A DNA stretch of 64,000 bases from Fidelibacterota bacterium (GTDB lineage Bacteria; Fidelibacterota; Marinisomatia; SCGC-AAA003-L08; TS1B11), in the NCBI GenBank assembly GCA_004124875.1, contig SCKJ01000001.1, forward strand, positions 248,001 through 312,000, written 5' to 3'. Shown here piece by piece: positions 1 through 9,071 of this stretch; within the stretch, counting starts at the first letter, position 1; every line of letters begins with the position of its first letter. The notes below the pieces were generated by a model. That model was not told the origin of the DNA. It saw only the letters and a list, made by a program, of their open reading frames with translations, and did not search any database. Made by a program: the position numbers and the translations under genes.

Positions 1-263
1 GCGGCAAATCCGGGATGCCGGCGCTCCAGCCCGGCGACCCCCTGCTCATACGCCCTTACATAATGCTTGCGGGCTTTGGCCCACTTGCGCTGGGCCTTGT
101 AATAGTCTTCATCCTGAAGGCGCTCGGCCTTGGTGGCCAGGAAGGCATAGGCGTAACCGGTGTGCAGCGCCACAGGCCGGTGAGCGGCCCCGCCACCGGC
201 GCAGCTGCCGCTTAAGAGAGCAAGCAGTATGAAAGTGGCTAAATTTCTGGCCGCTGTCTGCAT
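1..263 (-). CDS. TatT-like lipoprotein, N-terminal part (runs off left edge)
   Basis: Only the first 87 residues are in the window. They open with a signal peptide that ends in a lipobox (LSGSC, Cys21), so the product should be a lipoprotein. The next 60 residues are helical and rich in Ala, Lys and Tyr (GYAYAFLATKAERL, then YVRAYEQGVAGLERRHPGF). The pattern of a short helix followed by a chain ending in RRHPGF resembles the N-terminus of TatT, the TPR lipoprotein that works with some TRAP transporters. That assignment is from memory of the family. The start is the only ATG upstream of the signal peptide. No TRAP membrane subunit is visible. Confidence 0.6.
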   Translation of the reverse strand, partial: MQTAARNLATFILLALLSGSCAGGGAAHRPVALHTGYAYAFLATKAERLQDEDYYKAQRKWAKARKHYVRAYEQGVAGLERRHPGFA

Positions 264-407
264 GGCTGAAATGTAGGTGACCCCCGGCGTGGCGGTAAAG
301 GAAAAGGTGAACGCGGCTCCGCCAGGCTCCATGGGGGGCGCTGCAGCAATTATCGAAGACCGGCCTCTCCTCTAGCCAAGAGGTCGCCCTCCATTTAACT
401 TTCCCTT

Positions 408-1712
408 ATGAACAATTTCATGGCGCTGGCGCTGGGGGCAACACTGTTGTTGGGCCAAGCCGAATATGCCCGGCAAGACGCGCTGATTTTTCAGGCCAAC
501 TATTTTCCACCGCTGGATACGTTGACTATGGCGCGATACTGGAGCGCGACAGCCAGCCGCAGCGAATCGATCTACAACGGCAACGGCAGCTGGGGCCTCG
601 GTTACGCCGATTGGCCCAACCAGCCGTACGATGCCGACCATCCCCTGGTGCGGGTCGTGGCCCGGCACGCGCTGGGACTGATGCTGCTGATAGATGCCGG
701 CCTGGCTGACAGCTCGGCTGTGCGTCGCGCCCGGATGGCCCTCAACTGGCTGCTGGAACGGCAGACGCCCGAGGGGGCCTGGCCCCTTTATACGGTCAAC
801 CGGGGAGTCGTGTCGGTCAACAGCGTCTATCCAACGGCCCTCGCGGGCCGGGCGCTGAGCTTGGGCCATCAACTGTTTGACAATCCCCGTTACCAGCTGG
901 CCGCCACCCAGGCAGCGGTCTGGCAGGGACTGCGGCCGGCCACCGAGTCGCCACTGCACCACGGATTGGTGCTGGCCCAACTGCTGGAACATTTCAGGTC
1001 ACTGGATCATCAGATGCATCTGGATCGGGCCGTTGATCTGGGGCTGCGGCTCATCAGCAGCCAGCTGCCCAACGGCAGTTGGAACGATTCCAGGCCCGTC
1101 CATACCGATGAGCATGCCGTAATCGCCGAAGCCCTGCTGCTGCTGGAGCAAGCGCTGACGGGCGATCATCCCCACAAACGCCGGATCGCAACCGCCACGA
1201 CCGGGGCCCTCAATTTTTTGCTCGAGAGCCAGCGCAAAGATGGCAATTTCAACACCGCGGTGGACGAGGCGCTGGCCACAAAAGTGCCCACATTTGAACT
1301 CACTGCCCTCGTGTTGGGGCGCAAGACGAAAGGCATACCGGAGTTCGACATGCCCATTGCCGGGGCCGTCAGGGCTATGCATGAGCACGCATCACTGATG
1401 GGCAACCTTTGGCGCGGGTCGCAGGACGGGCGCTTTCTGGGCATGGCCAACGCGCTGGTGTGGTTTACCACCACTTATGCGCCCCTGCCCAAGCCGTCCC
1501 GGCGCAAACATCTACCCCTCGGGGCGGCCTTTGAAGGAACCGCCGCCGAATCCCCGGCGTTCCAAACAGGCGAAACCGATACTCAAGCGATTGACTCCGT
1601 CATGCCCAGCCCCATATTACCAGCCGATAGCGCTATTCAGGATAAGTCCCCGGGAGATTCACTTGCAGCGCCCGATTCCGTGAGCGTTCCACCTTCAGGA
1701 AGTGAGCGGTAG
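408..1712 (+). CDS. Secreted alpha/alpha-toroid (terpene-cyclase-like fold) protein
   Basis: The 434-residue product starts with a hydrophobic signal-like stretch (residues 4-16). It contains at least three repeats of the squalene-cyclase/prenyltransferase toroid type: RQTPEGAW near 117, SQLPNGSW near 220 and SQRKDGNF near 276. They are interleaved with helices that carry conserved-looking His and Asp. The last 60 residues are a low-complexity Ser/Asp/Pro tail. The catalytic Asp motif of true squalene cyclases is not seen, so this is probably a toroid-fold protein such as a polysaccharide- or peptide-handling enzyme. An ATG at 420 is an alternative start. It lies 2 bases upstream of rarA and may be cotranscribed with it. 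Confidence 0.6.
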   Translation: MNNFMALALGATLLLGQAEYARQDALIFQANYFPPLDTLTMARYWSATASRSESIYNGNGSWGLGYADWPNQPYDADHPLVRVVARHALGLMLLIDAGLADSSAVRRARMALNWLLERQTPEGAWPLYTVNRGVVSVNSVYPTALAGRALSLGHQLFDNPRYQLAATQAAVWQGLRPATESPLHHGLVLAQLLEHFRSLDHQMHLDRAVDLGLRLISSQLPNGSWNDSRPVHTDEHAVIAEALLLLEQALTGDHPHKRRIATATTGALNFLLESQRKDGNFNTAVDEALATKVPTFELTALVLGRKTKGIPEFDMPIAGAVRAMHEHASLMGNLWRGSQDGRFLGMANALVWFTTTYAPLPKPSRRKHLPLGAAFEGTAAESPAFQTGETDTQAIDSVMPSPILPADSAIQDKSPGDSLAAPDSVSVPPSGSER

Positions 1713-1714
1713 GG

Positions 1715-3037
1715 GTGTCAGTGGAGCGCCAACCGACCCTCTTTGAGTCAGGCATCAACGCGCCTCTGCCCCCTTTGGCGGAGCGGGTGCGGCCCACTTC
1801 GCTGGACGATTTTGTCGGTCATGAGGAGCTGCTGGGACCCGGCCACCTGCTGCGGCGCATGGCGGAAACAGGGCAGCTGTTTTCGCTGATCTTGTGGGGA
1901 CCACCCGGCTCCGGCAAAACGACACTGGCCCGGCTGCTGGCCGGGGAGTCCCGGGCGGAGCTGCATGAACTGTCGGCCGTATCTGCTGGGGTCAAGGATG
2001 TGCGAGCCATTCTCGCCACGGCTGAGGGGAACCGGCAACTGGGGCGCTCCACCCTGCTGTTCATTGATGAAATTCACCGCTTCAACAAGGCGCAACAGGA
2101 CGCCCTGCTGCATGCCGTGGAAGAGGGCCTCGTCATCCTCATTGGCGCGACCACGGAGAACCCCAGCTTTGAAGTGATCTCCCCGCTGCTGTCGCGTTGC
2201 CGGGTAATTCAGCTGAGTCCCTATGAGCCTGGCCAGCTCGATGCCATGCTTGAACGCGCCCTGGCAGAGGACATACTGCTCTCACGCCTGAAGATTGATC
2301 TGCCCGCCGAGGCCAGGCAGCTGCTGTTGGAGTCAGCCGGTGGGGACGCGCGCAAGCTGCTTAACGCGCTGGAGATTGCGGTGGGGCAGCAGTCCGGGAA
2401 GGAAGCAATAACCCTGACCGTGGATGATATCAACGAAGCGCTGCAGCAGCGCAACCTCCTGTATGACCGGGCCGGCGATTACCACTACGACACCATCTCG
2501 GCGTTTATCAAGTCGCTCAGGGGCAGTGATCCCGATGCCGCCATTTACTGGCTGGCCGTGATGCTGGAGGGGGGCGAAAAGCCGGAATTCGTTGCCCGCC
2601 GGATGGTGATTCTGGCTTCGGAGGATGTGGGCAACGCCGATCCCCAGGCGCTGGTCATGGCCACCACTTGCATGCAGGCCGTTCATCTCGTGGGCATGCC
2701 CGAGGCGGCAATCATCCTCGCGCAGGCCTGCACCTACCTCGCATCGGCGCCCAAGAGCAACGCCGCATATATGGCCATCAAACGGGCCACCGCTGAAGTA
2801 AAGACCACCGGTGCGCAAACTGTGCCGCTGCACCTGCGTAACGCCCCCACAAGCCTGATGGCCGATATGGACCACGGTAAGGACTATGTCTATCCTCATG
2901 ATGAGCCAGACCAGTTCACCTCCGCGGACTATTTTCCCAGTGCGGTTTCCACCCGCAGATTCTACGTCCCTTCCGGTCAGGGGCATGAGCAGTTTATTCT
3001 TAACCGGCTGAAAAAATTATGGCCCGACCGCTTTTGA
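1715..3037 (+). CDS. rarA: Replication-associated recombination protein A (RarA/MgsA AAA+ ATPase)
   Basis: RarA is a clamp-loader-like AAA+ ATPase that acts at stalled replication forks. The 440-residue protein begins with the family's typical [22 protein letters not shown] region. It has Walker [10 protein letters not shown] (62-70), Walker [11 protein letters not shown] (114-123), sensor-1 GATTENPSF (144-152) and arginine-finger LLSRCRVI (158-165). The C-terminal MgsA-type tetramerisation domain follows, including [13 protein letters not shown]. The start is GTG at 1715, with an in-frame GTG at 1721 as alternative. The last 19 bases overlap lptD, which suggests translational coupling. Confidence 0.95.
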   Translation: MSVERQPTLFESGINAPLPPLAERVRPTSLDDFVGHEELLGPGHLLRRMAETGQLFSLILWGPPGSGKTTLARLLAGESRAELHELSAVSAGVKDVRAILATAEGNRQLGRSTLLFIDEIHRFNKAQQDALLHAVEEGLVILIGATTENPSFEVISPLLSRCRVIQLSPYEPGQLDAMLERALAEDILLSRLKIDLPAEARQLLLESAGGDARKLLNALEIAVGQQSGKEAITLTVDDINEALQQRNLLYDRAGDYHYDTISAFIKSLRGSDPDAAIYWLAVMLEGGEKPEFVARRMVILASEDVGNADPQALVMATTCMQAVHLVGMPEAAIILAQACTYLASAPKSNAAYMAIKRATAEVKTTGAQTVPLHLRNAPTSLMADMDHGKDYVYPHDEPDQFTSADYFPSAVSTRRFYVPSGQGHEQFILNRLKKLWPDRF

Positions 3038-6000
3038 AAGCCGGATTCAAGACACTGTGGCTGCTGATGGCGGTGGCGGGTCTGCAAGCTGCCATGGGCA
3101 GTTCACAAGCCGCTGTGAACACCCAGCGGGTGCAGGGCGAACGGTTGCGTCTTGTGAGGGCCGATCTGCTGGAAAATGTGCGGGTGGACGGCGATGAAGT
3201 CCAGATTCTTTCGGGCAGAGTCGTCTTCCGGAAAGGCGATATGGTGATGACCACCGAGCTGGCCCGTTTCTTTAAAAGTGAGGGAAAAACCATTTTTGAA
3301 AAGGGGGTCGTCATGGTGCGCCCCGGTGAACGGTTGACCTGTGATAATATTGTTTTCCATGATGACCGCAACCTGATCGAAGCCTGGGGATCGGTTCGTC
3401 TGGAGCAGGGTAATCAGATTATCAACAGTCGCGAGCTGCTCTATTTCACGGCCCTCGATTCAGCCGTCGCAACCGGTGAGGTGGTCATGGTTCAGGATGA
3501 CCGGCGGCTGCGGGCGGATGAGTTTCGCTCGGTGCAAGGAGACGGGCCGCGGGGCGCCTCCTTCTGGGCCCGGGGCAACGTTCGCATGGATGAAAGCCAG
3601 CGCAAGGTCACTGCGGAATCGATGGCCTACACCGATGCCGGCCAGCAACTAGAATTGGCGGGAGATACTTCCGTCGAGCAGGATAATCAGCGGCTGAAAG
3701 GGGAGCGCCTGACGCTCTATTACGAGGGCGATACCCTGCGCAGCGCAGTGGTGGAAAAGGAGGCCGAAGCCACTTCGGTCATCAATGCCTTGATGACCCC
3801 GGGTGGCACTGACTGGAGAACGTTCACCGATATCCTGGCTGGTCGCCGCATGGAGGCGGATTTTCATGAGGGGTCCCTGACCACGCTCAGGATTGAAGGG
3901 ATGGCCACCTCTATTTTTCACCTCATGGAGGACTCGGTGCTGCAGGGCATTAACATTGCCAGCGGCGATACCATGACCCTCGGCTTCGACACCACCGGCT
4001 ATCTGAATCGTCTGCAGGTTCGGGGCGGCGGCCGGGGACGCTTTGAGCCGGAGCGCGCCAATTCCGAAGTCGATACGGTGGTGCTGTACAAAGCCGCCTT
4101 CATCGACTATGATATTCCCGAAGGGGTGACGCTCCTCGACCGGGATGCCCGAGTCGACTACCGTGGCAACGGACTGGAGGCGGGGTCGATTGTCGTCACC
4201 TGGCATGACAACCTGATGCGGGCCAAACCCCTGTACGGTGTCCGTCCGACACTCTACCAGGCAGGCCAGGATCCCATGTCGGGGGAGCTGATGGAGTTCG
4301 ACCTTGTGGCCGAGAAAGGCCGTGTGGTGCAGGGGCGGACACGGCTGGATGCCGGCTACTATCAGGGGGCGCTCATTCACCGCCACCCCGACAATGTCTA
4401 TTACGTGGAAAACAGCATTTACACTACCTGTAGCCTCGAACGCCCGCACTTCTATTTTGCCTCCAAAAAAATGAAAATGCTGCAGGGCGACAAAGTCATT
4501 GCACGACCGATAATTCTCTACATCATGGATGTGCCGATATTGGGGCTGCCGTTCGCGGTATTCCCCAACCAACCGGGCCGGCGGCGATCCGGCTGGATCA
4601 TGCCTTCGTATGGCGACAACCGTTTTTCGGGGCAGCACCTGCAGGGGCTTGGTTATTTCTGGGCCATCAACGACTATGTCGACGTGAAATCGCTGGTTGA
4701 CTTTTACTCGAAGCAGGGTATCCGCAGCACATCACGCCTGCGCTACACGCGCCGGGGGAAATTTAGCGGTCGGGTCGGTCTGCGCCTCTATCGGGAGTTG
4801 GTGGGCACCAACGACATCGCTCATCTATTCACGCTCGGCAAATCGAAGATGCCCTGGAGCGGATCGTGGAACCACAGCCAGAACTTTGATCCCACCCAGC
4901 GTCTTTCCATCAGCGGGACCTACACTTCCGACCCGCGGCTCAACCGCCGCTTTGGGACCACGCTGCAGGACCGGCTGAACCAGCAGATCGTCAGCAACGC
5001 CTCTTACTCGAAGCAGTGGCGTCAATCGAGCAGCAGTCTGACGCTGGCGCTGCAGGATCGTTACGATCTGCAGGCTGCGGATAATGTGAAGACTGTCGTG
5101 CCCACAGTGGAGGGGCAACGTATCGTTGAGCGTACGCAGGTGCTGCCGCGCCTGAGGTTCAGCCGCAGCAACCGGACCATTGCCGGCGACAGCCACAAGT
5201 GGTACAGCGGTATCAGCATGCAATTCTCCTCCATGCTCAACAACTCGCAGACCATCTTCTGGGAAGCCGTTGTCGATTCTGCACACAACGACTCTCTGAT
5301 CTGGACCACTGACCGCCAGACGCAGCGCCGGGCGCAGGCCAAGCACTCGCTTTCCATCAGCAATTCCGGCAAACTGTTTCGCTACATCGGCGTATCCGTG
5401 GGGCTGAGTCTGCAGGAAGATTGGGCGCCGTCGCACTTCGAGGCTCTGGTGGATAAAGATGGCTTCTTCGTCAAGGATGAAAACAACAAGAACATCCCCA
5501 ACGAGGTGCAGGAGTTTTCCCCGCGCCACACCGGCAGCGTCCGCGTTTCCGCCCAGACCAACATCTACGGCCTGTTCCCGGTGAACATTGGCGGGCTGCA
5601 GGCCATCCGGCACACCATCAAGCCTTCCGTGTCGTTCAGCTACGCGCCCGATTTTTCCAAGCCGGTGCTGGGTGTCGATCTGGGATACTTCCAATACGAT
5701 GACAAGGACGAAAAATTTGATCGCTTTGCCGGTTCAACGATTGGTGGAACTTCCCGCACCGAACAGAGAGCGTTGTCGATCAGCCTCAAAAATATATTCC
5801 AGGGGAAGCGGGAAATCGACGGCAAGGAAGACAAATTCATGATTCTCGACTGGACCATGAGCAGTGGCTATAATTTTGCCGCAAAAAAGTTCAAGATTGC
5901 CCCGGTCAGGTCCTCGTTCAGGTCCCCATTTCTGCAAAAGCTGAAGCTCGATATCCGGATGGTTCACGACTTTTATGCGCTGGACACGGTTGGAAGGAAA

Positions 6001-6555
6001 ATTGATAAACTGCTGCCGTTCCCCCGGTTAGCGCAAATGAGCGCTACTACCAGCATCAAGTTGAGCGGCAAGCATCTGGTGCCCCAGAGTGAGGGCGCCA
6101 CCGTCGCCCTCGATGCCGACTCTTTGGCCCTTGCCGATACGCTGCTGGAACAGGGCACCGAATACGGCGAAACTGCAAGCCGGTCACAACAGGTGGCGCC
6201 TACCCTCAAAGCGGGCAACCTCTGGGAGGCGAATTTCGGGATTCGCTATCGACTGCAGCCCGCACTGGCAGAGGAGGTCGCCCAGTCGTTTCAGCTGAGC
6301 AGCTCCATAAAACTGGCTGTTGGTGGCGGGTGGAGCATCGGGTATAACGCCCGGTTTGACATGCTCGACCAGGAGCTGGTAACCCACAACGTCCGGCTGT
6401 ATCGCAAGATTCACTGCTGGGAGATGAGATTTAATTGGACCCCGAGAGGCCCGGGAAAGGGCTATTATTTAAGCATTAACGTGATTGACAGCGATTTGAA
6501 AGATATCAAGTATGAATCCCGTGGCGGTCGCCAGAGCTTTTTTGGCCGCAATTGA
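3019..6555 (+). CDS. lptD: LPS-assembly protein LptD (OstA family), long form
   Basis: LptD is the outer-membrane barrel that inserts lipopolysaccharide into the outer leaflet. The 1178-residue product has a signal peptide (about 1-32), an OstA/LptA-like jellyroll segment (about 40-230), and a second conserved block with TTCSLERPHFYF near residue 470, the conserved region just before the barrel. A long series of aromatic-alternating strands forms the C-terminal barrel. It is longer than the proteobacterial form of about 780 residues. An acidic insertion containing DADSLALADTLLEQG lies near 1033-1047 (bases 6115-6159). The reading frame starts inside the end of rarA. The presence of LptD implies an LPS-type outer membrane. 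Confidence 0.9.
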   Translation: MARPLLKAGFKTLWLLMAVAGLQAAMGSSQAAVNTQRVQGERLRLVRADLLENVRVDGDEVQILSGRVVFRKGDMVMTTELARFFKSEGKTIFEKGVVMVRPGERLTCDNIVFHDDRNLIEAWGSVRLEQGNQIINSRELLYFTALDSAVATGEVVMVQDDRRLRADEFRSVQGDGPRGASFWARGNVRMDESQRKVTAESMAYTDAGQQLELAGDTSVEQDNQRLKGERLTLYYEGDTLRSAVVEKEAEATSVINALMTPGGTDWRTFTDILAGRRMEADFHEGSLTTLRIEGMATSIFHLMEDSVLQGINIASGDTMTLGFDTTGYLNRLQVRGGGRGRFEPERANSEVDTVVLYKAAFIDYDIPEGVTLLDRDARVDYRGNGLEAGSIVVTWHDNLMRAKPLYGVRPTLYQAGQDPMSGELMEFDLVAEKGRVVQGRTRLDAGYYQGALIHRHPDNVYYVENSIYTTCSLERPHFYFASKKMKMLQGDKVIARPIILYIMDVPILGLPFAVFPNQPGRRRSGWIMPSYGDNRFSGQHLQGLGYFWAINDYVDVKSLVDFYSKQGIRSTSRLRYTRRGKFSGRVGLRLYRELVGTNDIAHLFTLGKSKMPWSGSWNHSQNFDPTQRLSISGTYTSDPRLNRRFGTTLQDRLNQQIVSNASYSKQWRQSSSSLTLALQDRYDLQAADNVKTVVPTVEGQRIVERTQVLPRLRFSRSNRTIAGDSHKWYSGISMQFSSMLNNSQTIFWEAVVDSAHNDSLIWTTDRQTQRRAQAKHSLSISNSGKLFRYIGVSVGLSLQEDWAPSHFEALVDKDGFFVKDENNKNIPNEVQEFSPRHTGSVRVSAQTNIYGLFPVNIGGLQAIRHTIKPSVSFSYAPDFSKPVLGVDLGYFQYDDKDEKFDRFAGSTIGGTSRTEQRALSISLKNIFQGKREIDGKEDKFMILDWTMSSGYNFAAKKFKIAPVRSSFRSPFLQKLKLDIRMVHDFYALDTVGRKIDKLLPFPRLAQMSATTSIKLSGKHLVPQSEGATVALDADSLALADTLLEQGTEYGETASRSQQVAPTLKAGNLWEANFGIRYRLQPALAEEVAQSFQLSSSIKLAVGGGWSIGYNARFDMLDQELVTHNVRLYRKIHCWEMRFNWTPRGPGKGYYLSINVIDSDLKDIKYESRGGRQSFFGRN

Positions 6556-6623
6556 CCCACTTATCAATCGGCTGTTTTATGCTTGAATTGTGGTGCTTTA
6601 AAAGCGGAAATTGACCCCTCCCC

Positions 6624-7103
6624 ATGAGCAGTCTCGCCCAATTTATTTCAAAGGAATTTGTTGTCCTTCCAATGGTTGCTACCGATATGCCGTCTGCCAT
6701 AGAGGAACTCCTGCAGCCGCTGCGGCTGCATCAGATATTGGATCCGGCAGAGCAGTCCGCTGAGACCATACTCAAGCGCGAACGCCGCATGAGCACTGCC
6801 GTCGGCAAAGGGGTGGCTCTGCCGCAGGGGTTGAGCGATCAGGTGTCGGACGTGGCGCTGGTGATTGGTATTGCTCCCAAGGGCATCGACTTCAAGGCGG
6901 TAGACGGCATGCTGTGCCATATCTTCGTCCTCTTCATCGGTCCTACGGATCAGCCCGACAAGCACCACAAAGTGCTCAGCCGCTTCACCAAACTGCTCAG
7001 TGATGGTGCGCTGCGCAGCGCCCTCATTGAGGCGCCCACCATCGATAGTGTCATCGAAATCCTTGCGGCATGGGAGCGGGATGACGATGATGAGAGTCTT
7101 TAG
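6624..7103 (+). CDS. EIIA-Ntr/PtsN-like protein lacking the phosphorylatable His
   Basis: The 159-residue product matches the PTS EIIA type-2 fold used by PtsN-type regulators and fructose/mannitol EIIA domains. RERRMSTAVGKGVALPQG (52-69) lines up with the family motif REK-GSTGIGNG-AIPHG. The active-site His of that motif, which accepts phosphate from HPr, is replaced here by Gln68 (CAG at 6825-6827). The rest of the fold looks intact (FVLFIGP, HHKVLSRFTKLL), so the gene appears functional but not as a classical phosphocarrier. It probably acts as a binding or regulatory protein. The stop is 5 bases before hisS, so the two are likely cotranscribed. Confidence 0.85.
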   Translation: MSSLAQFISKEFVVLPMVATDMPSAIEELLQPLRLHQILDPAEQSAETILKRERRMSTAVGKGVALPQGLSDQVSDVALVIGIAPKGIDFKAVDGMLCHIFVLFIGPTDQPDKHHKVLSRFTKLLSDGALRSALIEAPTIDSVIEILAAWERDDDDESL

Positions 7104-7108
7104 CTTCG

Positions 7109-8407
7109 ATGTCCCCTGCGGACCCAAACCCCAGAGCTGAGCGGTTCAGCAGGCTTAAAGGGACCCACGACATTCTGCCGGCCCAGGTACCGGCCTGGCG
7201 CCATCTGGAAAAGACCGTCGCCGATGTGATGAGCCGCTCCGGCTACCATGAGATTCGCACGCCCATATTCGAACGGACGGAGCTGTTCAGCCGCGGTGTC
7301 GGCGCCCAGACTGATTTGGTCGGTAAGGAGATGTACACCTTTGAGGACCAGGGCGGCAAAAGCCTGACCCTCCGCCCGGAGCTGACGGCCTCCATCGTCA
7401 GGGCCTATTTGCAGCATAACCTGGACCGGGATTCGCCCCTGTCGCGCCTTTACTACCTCGGTCCGCTCTTCCGGCAGGAGCGCCCCCAAAAGGGCCGGCA
7501 GAGACAGTTCCATCAGTTCGGGCTCGAAGCGCTGGGGTCGCCCCATCCGGAGCAGGATGTGGAGGTCATCTCCATCGCCTGGGAGCTCTGCCGCGCGCTG
7601 GCGGGTGGCGAGCTGACGATGCGCATCAACACCATCGGGTCGCCCGGCTCACGCGCCGGTTATCTCGATCTGCTGCGCCAGTCGCTGGAGCCGTTCAAGG
7701 CCGGCATGGGCGAAAACGACGCCCGCCGGCTCGCTACCAACCCCTTGCGCCTGTTCGACACCAAGGACCCTCAGATGCGGGCCCTGCTGCAGGAACACGC
7801 GCCGAAAATATCCGAACATGTCTCCGCGGCCGACAGCGATCATTACGCCGCTGTTCAAGCGGGACTCGACACATTGGATATACCGTTTGCCTCCGATCCC
7901 ACCCTGGTGCGCGGTCTCGATTACTATACTCGCACCACTTTTGAGATTACCTCCCCCGTCCTCGGGGCCCAGGACGCCCTGTGTGGCGGGGGCCGCTATG
8001 ATGGATTGGTGGCACAGCTGGGCGGACCTTCAACGCCGGCAGTGGGTTTCGCGGCAGGCATCGAGCGACTGCTGCTGGCGGCCACTGAGTCGGGCCACGA
8101 GCCCGCCCCGGCCGAAACGCCCGACGTCTACATGGCGGCCACAGGCGATGATCTGATTCCCCAGGCTACGGCGCTCACCCACGAGCTGCGCAAGGGGGGT
8201 CTGTCCGTGGTGCAAGAGGTGATGCGGCGCTCTCTTAAAGCGCAGCTGCGCGAGGCCAATCGCCTCGGCTGCCGGTTTGCCGTCATCATGGGCGACACTG
8301 CAGGGGCCAACAAGGGGATGGCTGTCGTTAAGAACATGACCAGTGGCGAGCAGACGGAGCTTCCTCTGGATGAGATTGTTGCCGAAATCAGGAGCAGCTT
8401 GGGATAA
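7109..8407 (+). CDS. hisS: Histidyl-tRNA synthetase
   Basis: This class II synthetase charges tRNA-His. The 432-residue length is normal for the bacterial enzyme. KGTHDILP is at 17-24, the motif 2 region runs from LYYLGPLFRQERPQKGR to HQFGLE (114-140), and the histidine-specific loop RGLDYYTRTTFEI is at 268-280. Motif 3 follows (AVGFAAGIERLLL). The C-terminal anticodon-binding domain carries VMRRSLKAQLREANR. The ATG lies 5 bases after the EIIA-like gene and no separate promoter is evident. Confidence 0.97.
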   Translation: MSPADPNPRAERFSRLKGTHDILPAQVPAWRHLEKTVADVMSRSGYHEIRTPIFERTELFSRGVGAQTDLVGKEMYTFEDQGGKSLTLRPELTASIVRAYLQHNLDRDSPLSRLYYLGPLFRQERPQKGRQRQFHQFGLEALGSPHPEQDVEVISIAWELCRALAGGELTMRINTIGSPGSRAGYLDLLRQSLEPFKAGMGENDARRLATNPLRLFDTKDPQMRALLQEHAPKISEHVSAADSDHYAAVQAGLDTLDIPFASDPTLVRGLDYYTRTTFEITSPVLGAQDALCGGGRYDGLVAQLGGPSTPAVGFAAGIERLLLAATESGHEPAPAETPDVYMAATGDDLIPQATALTHELRKGGLSVVQEVMRRSLKAQLREANRLGCRFAVIMGDTAGANKGMAVVKNMTSGEQTELPLDEIVAEIRSSLG

Positions 8408-8481
8408 GGGTTGACCTCGCCAGTCAGTTTGATTAGAATCCGGCCAGCGGACGTTTTTGTGTGATGAAGGGGGCCAACAAA

Positions 8482-9006
8482 ATGAAACGATCTATAACTC
8501 TGTCGCTCATGGCTGCGCTGCTGGCCGTGTCTTGCTCAGAATCAGCAGACCCATTCGACACAGTGGAAGATTTCGACCCGGCGGGACAGCTCGCCATCCA
8601 GACTTCAGCAACCTCGTACGACTGGACAGACAGTGATTTCAGTAAAAGCCCGCAGGTGACAGCCTCCATCGCCAACATATCCTCAGCCAGTTACTATGCG
8701 TTCCTCGGGGACGGCCTGGTGCGCGGTCTCGAACAGGCGACCCTGTTTGTGGCCGAGGGATCAGACGGCTATCTGGAATTCAGATCAGGCGATGGCGAGT
8801 GGAACAGCTTGGAACGCGTGATGTTGTTTAATGGAGTAGCGGCCATCATCCTACGTCCCGGTAAACAATATGAGCTGCTCGCTTTTTTGTCCGGCCCCGA
8901 TCAGCCCACGGGAACATTCAGGTTCAAAATCAACTACTCCACCCAGCAAGGCGGCACGGGAGGGCAAACGTTCACCGACTACTCGAATACATTCGTCATC
9001 AAGTGA
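8482..9006 (+). CDS. Lipoprotein of unknown function
   Basis: The 174-residue product has a short basic N-terminus, a hydrophobic core and a lipobox (LLAVSC), so it should be a lipidated envelope protein. The mature part begins with acidic SESADPFDTVEDFDP and continues as a mostly beta sequence without a family I recognise. The start at 8482 was chosen because a purine-rich AAGGGGG at 8467-8473 lies just upstream. GTG 8461 and ATG 8464 would add seven or six residues before the signal peptide. About 70 bases separate it from hisS, room enough for its own promoter. Confidence 0.75.
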   Translation: MKRSITLSLMAALLAVSCSESADPFDTVEDFDPAGQLAIQTSATSYDWTDSDFSKSPQVTASIANISSASYYAFLGDGLVRGLEQATLFVAEGSDGYLEFRSGDGEWNSLERVMLFNGVAAIILRPGKQYELLAFLSGPDQPTGTFRFKINYSTQQGGTGGQTFTDYSNTFVIK

Positions 9007-9071
9007 CGCAGTGGCAGGACGCCATTATTCGTTATCTCATCGTTCCATCTAGACCAACGCGCATTTAGCCT

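Noticed and set aside
15-215. Short plus-strand frame at the left edge
   Set aside because: The minus strand of the same region encodes a lipoprotein with signal peptide and lipobox, which explains the open frame better.
3649-4638. 329-residue minus-strand open frame inside lptD
   Set aside because: It is antisense to a clearly coding lptD with conserved TTCSLERPHFYF. No start signal or recognisable domain.
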